DNA of 11,240 nucleotides from Collinsella sp. (GTDB lineage Bacteria; Actinomycetota; Coriobacteriia; Coriobacteriales; Coriobacteriaceae). Of the stretch, positions 6,170 to 11,240 are shown in pieces. Every line of letters begins with the position of its first letter. The stretch's first letter is position 1. The translations under genes were made by a program, and so were the position numbers. The stretch spans positions 1 through 11,240 of the forward strand of contig JAHYYK010000018.1 of the NCBI GenBank assembly GCA_019425005.1, read 5' to 3'. Under the pieces are notes generated by a model. It ran no database searches and was not told where the DNA came from. It worked only from the letters and a program-made list of their open reading frames with translations.

Positions 6170-7333
6170 ATGTCGGAAAATATTGAGCAGCCGTTGCCGC
6201 GCACGTTTGAGGAGTTCAACGAGCAACGCAAGGCGGCGTTTATTCGCGTTAAGGATTACAAACGGGCGGGCAATCGCCTGGTCGGTTTTCTGTGCAGCTA
6301 CACGCCGCTCGAGATTATCGATGCCGCGGGGGCTGCGAGCGTGGCGCTGTGCGGCACGTCCGACGAGGTGATTCCCGAGGCCGAGAAGGTGCTGCCGGCA
6401 AACCTGTGCCCGCTCATCAAGTCTACGTATGGTTTTGCCTATTCGCAAAAGTGCCCGTTTACGTACTTTAGCGACATGATCATCGGCGAGACCACCTGCG
6501 ACGGCAAGAAGAAGATGTACGAGCTACTCAACGAGCTCAAGCGCACGCACATTCTGCATCTTCCGCAGGGTCGCGATCGCGCCTACGAGCGTGAAGGCTG
6601 GTACGAGGAGTGCCGCCTGCTCAAGGAGGAGCTCGAGGGCTTCTACGGCATCACGATTACCGACGATGACCTGCGTGCTGCCGTCCGTCGTCGCAACCGC
6701 TTGCGTGCGGCCCAGCTCGAGATGTTTGCGCTGCAGGCCAACCAGCCGGCGGCCATGAGCGGCATCGACCTGATGAGCACTATGTTTGCCGGTACGTTCA
6801 GCTTTGATATCGAGGCCTATACGCAGCAGCTGGAGCAAAAGGTTGTCAAGCTGCGCGAGGCCTACGACGCGAGCGAGCGCCCGGTTGCGGCGGATGCCAA
6901 GCGCATTCTGATCACCGGCTGCCCGGTGGGCGGCGTGATCAACAAGATCGGTCGCACCATCGAGTCCAACGGTGGTGTGGTCGTGTGCATGGACGACTGC
7001 TCGGGCGAGCGCACGGCGGCCATGATGATCGACCCGGAGGCTCCCGATATCCTGCGCGCCATCGCCGATCGCTACCTGGACATTAACTGCTCGGTCATGA
7101 CGCCCAACGACGATCGTATGGAAAACACGCTGGCCATGTGCGAGAAGTACCATGTCGATGGCGTGGTAGAGAGCGTGCTGCAGGCCTGCCACACCTTTAA
7201 CGTTGAGAGCGCACGCATGCAGGAGGCCGTCGAGGGCGCGGGTATTCCGTATATGAAGATCGAGACCGACTACAGCAACGGAGACATGGGCCAAATCGAG
7301 ACGCGCATCGCCGCCTTTATCGAAACCCTCTGA
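6170..7333 (+). CDS. 2-hydroxyacyl-CoA dehydratase / double-cubane-cluster family protein, paralogue 2
   Basis: A 387-residue paralogue of the preceding gene. The two align along their whole length, for example CPLIKS, the G-E-x-T-C-D-G-K-K-K segment, N-C-x-V-x-T-P-N-D and the shared ending GIPxMxIxTDY. Shared cysteines are 42, 61, 80, 95, 110, 277, 307 and 340; this copy also has Cys251 (TGCPVGG), where paralogue 1 has Thr. The pair may form a heterodimer, as in HgdAB, or two homodimers. ATG 6170 follows AAGGAG (6160-6165); the frame is open back to 6086, but that part lies in the palindromic repeat. The stop codon (7331-7333) sits inside the left arm of the next repeat copy. Reaction and substrate are unknown. 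Confidence 0.85.
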   Translation: MSENIEQPLPRTFEEFNEQRKAAFIRVKDYKRAGNRLVGFLCSYTPLEIIDAAGAASVALCGTSDEVIPEAEKVLPANLCPLIKSTYGFAYSQKCPFTYFSDMIIGETTCDGKKKMYELLNELKRTHILHLPQGRDRAYEREGWYEECRLLKEELEGFYGITITDDDLRAAVRRRNRLRAAQLEMFALQANQPAAMSGIDLMSTMFAGTFSFDIEAYTQQLEQKVVKLREAYDASERPVAADAKRILITGCPVGGVINKIGRTIESNGGVVVCMDDCSGERTAAMMIDPEAPDILRAIADRYLDINCSVMTPNDDRMENTLAMCEKYHVDGVVESVLQACHTFNVESARMQEAVEGAGIPYMKIETDYSNGDMGQIETRIAAFIETL

Positions 7334-7437
7334 CGTCTGAGGCGCCCGACCTTGCGGCTCCAACCCTCCTCGCGTACCTTGAGTACGCTTCGTCGGGCTT
7401 GTCGCTCGGAATCTCGGGCACCTCAGACGCCAGAGGG
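7326..7437. repeat. Imperfect palindromic repeat element, copy 2
   Basis: The arms 7326-7349 and 7414-7437 pair at 22 of 24 positions, with a perfect inner hairpin GCGTAC (7372-7377) and GTACGC (7383-7388) around a 5-nt loop. The left arm overlaps the last codons and stop of paralogue 2. The core matches copy 1 at 6045-6120, whereas the outer arms differ between copies but pair within each. No T run follows, so termination is unproven. It may stabilise mRNA ends or be a mobile palindrome. Confidence 0.65.
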
Positions 7438-7492
7438 CCGTTGTTGCAGCAGTGTCTGATCGTTTGATTTTCTTGCTGATTAGGAGAGAGCC

Positions 7493-8257
7493 ATGATAGG
7501 GATCGGGATCGATATCGGGTCTACGGCGGCTAAGGCTGCTGTGGTCGACGGGGAGGGTTCGGTGGCGTGGACGTGCGTGCAGCCAACCGGGTTCTCCTCG
7601 GTCGATGCGGCGGAGCGTCTGCGCGGCGAGCTTGCCGCGGCCGGCTATGACGTGGCTGCCGACGACGTGCGCGTGATCGCGACCGGCTACGGTCGTGTCG
7701 CCGTGCCCTATGCGCATAAGGTCGTGACTGAGATTACCTGCCACGGTACCGGTGCTGTGCGCCTGTTTGGCGACCACGGCACCGTGATCGACGTGGGCGG
7801 TCAGGACACCAAGGTCATTCAGATCAAGGGCGGTCGCGTGGCCAAATTTGCCATGAACGACAAGTGCGCTGCCGGCACGGGGCGCTTTTTGGAGATCATG
7901 GCCGACCGCCTAGGCATTTCCCAGCAGCAGATGGCCGTCCTGGCGCGTTCCGGTGAGCCCACCAAGATCAGCAGCATGTGCACGGTGTTTGCCGAAAGCG
8001 AGGTCATCAGCCTGATCGGTCGCGGTGAGCCGCGCGAGAACATTGCACGTGGCGTGATCGACAGCGTGGTCTCGCGCGTGGCGACCATGGCCGGGCAGGC
8101 CGCGGGCGCCCCGTACTACCTGACCGGTGGCCTGTGCGAGAACGCCTTCGTGGTGGAGCGGTTGGGCGAGCTGCTGGGGTCGCCGGTGACCACCTCGCCC
8201 CAGGCTCGCTTTGCCGGAGCGATTGGCGCGGCGATTCGCGCACAGGCGCTCAATTAA
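7493..8257 (+). CDS. Acyl-CoA dehydratase activase / DCCP reductase (ASKHA ATPase)
   Basis: A 254-residue ATPase of the HgdC/YjiL (BadF/BadG/BcrA/BcrD) family. These homodimers carry one [4Fe-4S] cluster between subunits and use ATP hydrolysis to push a low-potential electron into the dehydratase or double-cubane protein. Visible are phosphate-1 loop GIGIDIGSTAAK (3-14), DVGGQDTK (100-107), and the two cluster cysteines, Cys125 in NDKCAAGTGRFLE and Cys163 in SSMCTVFAESEV. TGGLCEN (211-217) is the adenosine-binding loop. Length and motifs are those of the single-domain activases. ATG 7493 follows AGGAGAG at 7482-7488. It lies 160 nt after paralogue 2, with the palindromic repeat between. It is the expected reductase for the preceding pair. 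Confidence 0.93.
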   Translation: MIGIGIDIGSTAAKAAVVDGEGSVAWTCVQPTGFSSVDAAERLRGELAAAGYDVAADDVRVIATGYGRVAVPYAHKVVTEITCHGTGAVRLFGDHGTVIDVGGQDTKVIQIKGGRVAKFAMNDKCAAGTGRFLEIMADRLGISQQQMAVLARSGEPTKISSMCTVFAESEVISLIGRGEPRENIARGVIDSVVSRVATMAGQAAGAPYYLTGGLCENAFVVERLGELLGSPVTTSPQARFAGAIGAAIRAQALN

Positions 8258-8316
8258 TGCATCCGCCGCAGGCTCGCATTCATGCGTATACTGGGAGAAA
8301 ATGATTGACCGATGAG

Positions 8317-8322
8317 AGGAGG
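8317..8322 (+). promoter_or_regulatory. Ribosome binding site setting the true selD start
   Basis: A perfect AGGAGG lies 5 nt before ATG 8328. No comparable site precedes the TTG at 8388, where the uninterrupted reading frame would begin. This supports translation starting upstream of the in-frame TGA. Confidence 0.88.
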
Positions 8323-8327
8323 TATCG

Positions 8328-9377
8328 ATGGCTGACGATCAGATTAAGCTTACGTCTATGACTGCCGCGAGCGGTTGAGCCGCTAAGTTGGCTCCCGGAG
8401 CCCTCGCCCAGGTTCTGGGCGACTTGCCAAATGTGCATAACGACAACTTGCTCGTGGGGTTCGATACCTCTGACGATGCGAGCGTCTTCCGCGTAGGGGA
8501 GAACCTGGGGCTTGTGCAGTCCATCGACTTCTTCCCGCCGATGGTCGACGACCCGTTTCTGTTTGGCCAGATTGCCGCGGCCAACTCGCTGTCGGACATC
8601 TACGCCATGGGCGGGCGGCCGAGCCATGCCATGAACCTACTCTGCATACCCAGTTGTCTGGGCATCGAGGTTGCCGGTCAGATTCTGGCGGGCGGCGCCG
8701 ACAAGTGCGTCGAGGCGGGTTGCTCCATCGCGGGCGGCCATACCATCAACGACGACGAGCCCAAGTATGGCCTGTCTGTGAGCGGCTTTGTCGCGCTCGA
8801 CCGCATACTCGCCAACAGCGGCGCACGCGTGGGCGATGTTCTGCTGCTGACCAAGGCGATCGGCTCGGGCATTATCACCACGGCCACTAAGGGCGAGCTC
8901 ATCGAGCAGGACGAGGCCGCGGCCATGTTTGACTCGATGCGCACCCTCAACGAGGCGCCGATTCGTCTGGCCGAGGGACTCGAGCTTCACGGCTGCACCG
9001 ACATCACGGGCTTTGGCCTGATCGGGCATGCGTGCGAGATGGCCGAGGGCTCGGGCGTGCAGATTGAACTTGCGTCGGGGGCGGTGCCGCTCTTTGACCA
9101 GGTGCTCGATATGGCGCGTCTGGGCATTATTCCTGCCGGTGCCTACCGCAACCAGGACTTCTTTGGCCCGCGCGTGGCTGCCGACGAGGACCTGGAGCCG
9201 GGCATGTTGGATGCACTGTACGATCCGCAGACCTCGGGTGGTTTGCTCATCGCGGCGCCTGCTGCCGATGTGGATGAGCTTGCGCGCCGTCTACATGCCG
9301 AGGGACGTATCGCCGCCGTCGTCGGGCGCGTGTGCGAGGCGGAGCCGGGCGGTCCTGCCGTCCGCGTTGTTCGCTAG
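8328..9377 (+). CDS. selD: Selenide, water dikinase SelD containing selenocysteine (TGA at codon 17)
   Basis: SelD makes selenophosphate from selenide and ATP, the Se donor for selenocysteine and selenouridine synthesis. Read through one in-frame TGA (8376-8378), the protein has 349 residues, against 347 in E. coli. The TGA is codon 17 and Lys follows at 20 (sequence G-U-A-A-K), matching catalytic Cys17 and Lys20 of E. coli SelD. Further motifs are DTSDDASVF (about 46-54), IDFFPP, ANSLSDIYAMGG, GGHTINDDEPKYG, TDITGFGLIGHACEM and YDPQTSGG. Without recoding, the frame starts at TTG 8388 with no ribosome site and lacks the catalytic residues. It opens the selenium gene set, 70 nt after the activase. 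The cell must encode SelA, SelB and tRNA-Sec elsewhere. Confidence 0.93.
8390..8422 (+). promoter_or_regulatory. Bacterial SECIS-like hairpins downstream of the selD TGA
   Basis: Two stems follow the TGA (8376-8378). GGCTC (8390-8394) pairs with GAGCC (8398-8402) around CCG. TCGCCCAG (8404-8411) pairs perfectly with CTGGGCGA (8415-8422) around GTT; its apex AGGUUCU resembles the AGGUCU apex of the E. coli fdhF SECIS. The apical G residues lie about 19 and 34 nt after the TGA, both within the range known for bacterial SECIS elements. Which stem SelB binds cannot be decided by eye. Confidence 0.6.
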
Positions 9378-9400
9378 CCCGCACGTTTATGTAACTGTTT

Positions 9401-9423
9401 GCCGTTCTCTAGAACGGCTCTTT
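9401..9423 (+). terminator. Weak terminator-like hairpin between selD and yedF
   Basis: GCCGTTC (9401-9407) pairs perfectly with GAACGGC (9412-9418) around TCTA, followed by a short pyrimidine run TCTTT. The T run is too short for a strong terminator. It may attenuate transcription or act as an mRNA processing or stability element between selD and the genes after it. Confidence 0.35.
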
Positions 9424-9438
9424 CGAAAGGAATTTGCT

Positions 9439-10065
9439 ATGTCTACCAAGATTGAAGTCAATGCCATGGGCGATGCCTGCCCGCTGCCCGTCGTCAAGAC
9501 GCTCAAAGCTCTGAAGCAGCTCGATGGCGAGGGCGCCGTCGTAACCTCGGTCGACAACGAGACCGCCGTCAAGAACATCTCCAAGATGGCGCAGGAGAAG
9601 GGCTGCACGGCCTCGGTCGAGAAGGTTTCTGACGCCGAGTGGCACGTGACCGTGGCGACCTCTGGCGCCGTTGCCGTGGCCGATCCAGAGCAGGATGGCG
9701 CTGCCTTCTGTGATGCCAGCGCCGGCAAGGGCAAGCTCGTCATTTCCGTCTACACCGACTGCATGGGCCGCGGCGACGACGAGCTGGGCCACAAGCTCAT
9801 GAAGGCCTTCATCTTTGCCGTGACGCAGCAGGAGGAGCTGCCCGCGACCATGCTGTTCTATAACGGCGGCGCCAAGCTCACCGTCGAGGGCTCGCCGGTG
9901 CTCGATGACCTGAAGGGCTTGGCGGAGCAGGGTGTCGAGATTCTCACCTGCGGCACCTGCCTCGATCACTTTGGCATTAAGGACCAGCTCGCGGTGGGCG
10001 AGGTCACGAACATGTACGTGATCGTGGAGAAGATGGAACAGGCCGTGCGCGTCGTGCGCCCGTAG
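9439..10065 (+). CDS. yedF: Selenium metabolism protein YedF (TusA-like plus DsrE-like domains)
   Basis: A 208-residue two-domain protein. Residues 1-75 are TusA-like, with the active-site motif CPLP (Cys14-Pro17) in MGDACPLPVVK, which in TusA carries a persulfide. Residues about 98-208 are the DsrE-like domain typical of selenium-associated YedF, with YTDCMGRGDDELG (about 105-117) and LTCGTCLDHFG (169-179, Cys171 and Cys174). The family occurs with SelD in genomes that use selenium and is thought to carry or deliver Se, but its reaction is not settled. ATG 9439 follows AAAGGA (9426-9431). It lies 61 nt after selD and 19 nt before the DUF3343 gene, in one probable operon. Confidence 0.92.
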   Translation: MSTKIEVNAMGDACPLPVVKTLKALKQLDGEGAVVTSVDNETAVKNISKMAQEKGCTASVEKVSDAEWHVTVATSGAVAVADPEQDGAAFCDASAGKGKLVISVYTDCMGRGDDELGHKLMKAFIFAVTQQEELPATMLFYNGGAKLTVEGSPVLDDLKGLAEQGVEILTCGTCLDHFGIKDQLAVGEVTNMYVIVEKMEQAVRVVRP

Positions 10066-10084
10066 CGTATTGGTTGGAGTTGCC

Positions 10085-10336
10085 ATGAGGGAGAAGCGCC
10101 CGGCGCTTGTCATCACGTTTCCCACCACGGCGGCCGCCATGGGCTGCGAGTCCCTGTGCATCGAGCGCGGCCTTCCCGGGCGAATGATTCCCGTGCCCGG
10201 GGAGGTCGCTGCCGGCTGCGGTTTAGCATGGAAGGCGTTGCCTGCCGATGAGGATCTGCTGCGCGGCGAGCTTGCTGCGGCAGGCGTTCCCACCGAGGGC
10301 TTTACGGTGATCGACATGTGGGAGGTCGTGCGATGA
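10085..10336 (+). CDS. DUF3343 family protein, putative Se/S carrier
   Basis: A small protein of 83 residues, the usual DUF3343 size. It has the family pattern of an early beta strand ending in F-x-T/S-T (VITFPTT), a helix with acidic/Cys residues (AMGCESLCIERG), the strand RMIPVP, and an AAGCGLAWK segment with conserved Cys45. The gene family often sits beside selD and yedF, and is proposed to carry Se or S; no reaction is established. The start is ATG 10085 after TTGGAG (10074-10079); an in-frame TTG at 10070 is too early for that site. The stop overlaps the start of the next gene (ATGA at 10333-10336), showing translational coupling to the desulfurase. Confidence 0.87.
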   Translation: MREKRPALVITFPTTAAAMGCESLCIERGLPGRMIPVPGEVAAGCGLAWKALPADEDLLRGELAAAGVPTEGFTVIDMWEVVR

Positions 10337-11240
10337 TCTACCTGGATAACGCGGCGACGACTATGCATAAGCCGCAAACGGTCATCGATGCCGTGACGCA
10401 AGCGATGTGTTCGCTCGGCAATGCCGGGCGCGGCGCCACGTCGGGTGCCCTCGATGCCGCTCGTACGATTCACGCTTGCCGTGCCAAGCTTGCGCGCCTT
10501 TTGGGTTGCCCGAGGGCGGACCATGCGTGCTTTACGCCCAACTCCACCGCAGCGCTCAACACCGCCATCAATGGCGTGGTGCGCCCCGGCGACCGTGTGG
10601 TCACGACGGTGCTCGAGCACAACTCCGTGCTGCGTCCGCTCAACCGCCTGGCGGTAGAGCAGGACGTTACCGTTGAGCATGCGGGCTGCGACGCGAACGG
10701 CGTGCTCGACTACGACGAGCTCGAGCAGCTGGTCACGCCGGGCACGCGTGCCGTGGTGGTGACGCACGCCTCCAATGTGACCGGCAACGCGGTCGACATT
10801 GCGCGCGTGGCTGTCATGGCCCATGCGGCCGGCGCGCTCGTGATCGTCGATGCCTCGCAGTCTGCCGGCACGGCGCATATCGATATGCAGGCCATGGGGC
10901 TCGACGTGGTGTGCTTTACCGGCCACAAGGGGCTCATGGGTCCGCAGGGGACCGGCGGCCTGGCCGTGGCAGAGGGCATTGACGTGGCGCCGTGGGCCAT
11001 GGGCGGCACGGGCGTGCACAGTTTCGATGCGTTGCAGCCGCTTGAGTGGCCCACGCGCCTTGAGGCGGGCACGCTCAACGGCCACGGTATCGCCGGCCTT
11101 TCTGCCGGCCTCGACTTTATCGAGGCCCAGGGCGGGGTGGAGACGATTGCAGCTCGCGAACGCTCGCTTGCTGATCGCTTCCTTGCCGGTGTGCGCGAGA
11201 TTCCGGGGATTAAGCTCTACGGTGCGTTTGACCAACCCGC
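10333..11240 (+). CDS. Cysteine desulfurase / selenocysteine lyase-like class V aminotransferase (partial, right edge)
   Basis: 302 codons are present and the frame is open at the right edge. A PLP-dependent fold type I enzyme that would release S (or Se) from cysteine (or selenocysteine) as an enzyme-bound persulfide. It shows MIYLDNAATTMHKP (1-14), the typical start of cysteine desulfurases; His96 (LEHNSVLRP), stacking on PLP; Asp173 and Gln176 in VDASQSAG; and the Schiff-base Lys199 in TGHKGLMGPQGTGGL. The catalytic cysteine, expected nearer the C-terminus, lies outside the window. Gene order with selD, yedF and DUF3343 points to the selenium-linked subgroup (E. faecalis EF2568-like) rather than SufS or IscS of Fe-S assembly. 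It overlaps the DUF3343 stop by 4 nt. Confidence 0.9.
   Translation, partial: MIYLDNAATTMHKPQTVIDAVTQAMCSLGNAGRGATSGALDAARTIHACRAKLARLLGCPRADHACFTPNSTAALNTAINGVVRPGDRVVTTVLEHNSVLRPLNRLAVEQDVTVEHAGCDANGVLDYDELEQLVTPGTRAVVVTHASNVTGNAVDIARVAVMAHAAGALVIVDASQSAGTAHIDMQAMGLDVVCFTGHKGLMGPQGTGGLAVAEGIDVAPWAMGGTGVHSFDALQPLEWPTRLEAGTLNGHGIAGLSAGLDFIEAQGGVETIAARERSLADRFLAGVREIPGIKLYGAFDQP

Noticed and set aside
7326..7437. The long palindrome after paralogue 2 as a rho-independent terminator
   Set aside because: No T run follows either arm, the arms are about 64 nt apart, and a related element occurs after paralogue 1. A repeat element fits better.
6524..7777. A 417-codon open frame on the - strand spanning paralogue 2, the repeat and the activase
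   Set aside because: It runs through two real genes and an intergenic palindrome, which no genuine gene arrangement would explain.
8287..8292. TATACT before selD as a -10 promoter element
   Set aside because: No -35 lies at a suitable distance and there is no proper extended -10 (TG is one base too far). selD may be transcribed from upstream.
8376..8378. selD as a pseudogene killed by a nonsense mutation
   Set aside because: The rest of the frame is intact with all SelD motifs, the TGA replaces precisely the Cys that is Sec in other SelD proteins, and hairpins suitable for SECIS follow.
8388..9377. selD starting at TTG 8388 as an ordinary, shorter gene
   Set aside because: There is no ribosome site there, and the catalytic residues at 17 and 20 would be missing. 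The upstream ATG with AGGAGG and the TGA at the exact active-site position explain the data better.
9409..11235. A 608-codon open frame on the - strand opposite yedF, DUF3343 and the desulfurase
   Set aside because: All three + strand genes have clear family motifs and coupled starts; the antisense product is His/Arg-rich and unlike any family I know.

Overview
The window is a high-GC bacterial chromosome segment with every recognisable gene on the + strand. It carries molybdenum genes, selenium genes and an ATP-driven iron-sulfur reductase module. Gene content, base composition and the style of the proteins suggest an anaerobic gut actinobacterium of the Coriobacteriia (Collinsella-like). 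That assignment is from recognition only, not from a search.

Bases 1-672 hold the end of a molybdenum cofactor operon: the last 44 codons of moeA, a mogA/moaB-type gene, and a strong intrinsic terminator. Bases 673-4334 hold modABC, the molybdate ABC importer. It has an AT-rich promoter region containing a perfect 9-bp inverted repeat over the -10, a Tat-type lipoprotein ModA, a ModB with a large extra N-terminal extracytoplasmic region, ModC, and a terminator-like hairpin. Bases 4288-4732 contain no convincing gene. They hold AT-rich inverted repeats sharing words with the modA promoter, and two tiny ORFs of doubtful status just before the next gene.

Bases 4733-8257 encode two adjacent paralogues of the 2-hydroxyacyl-CoA dehydratase / double-cubane-cluster protein superfamily, followed by their ATP-dependent activase. 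Each paralogue is followed by a copy of the same roughly 76-79 bp imperfect palindromic element.

Bases 8328-11240 encode a selenium module: selD, yedF, a DUF3343 putative Se/S carrier and a class V aminotransferase / cysteine desulfurase that runs off the window. selD has an in-frame TGA at codon 17, exactly where E. coli SelD has its catalytic Cys17, with SECIS-like hairpins just downstream. I read it as a selenocysteine-containing SelD that standard gene calling would truncate at the 5' end.

Taken together, the cell imports molybdate (ModABC), builds molybdopterin cofactor (MoeA, MogA) and makes selenophosphate (SelD), with YedF, DUF3343 and the desulfurase probably handling reduced Se or S. 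This combination is typical of organisms with Se/Mo enzymes such as formate dehydrogenase or selenium-dependent molybdenum hydroxylases. The double-cubane-like pair and activase between the two metal/metalloid modules is the least explained part.
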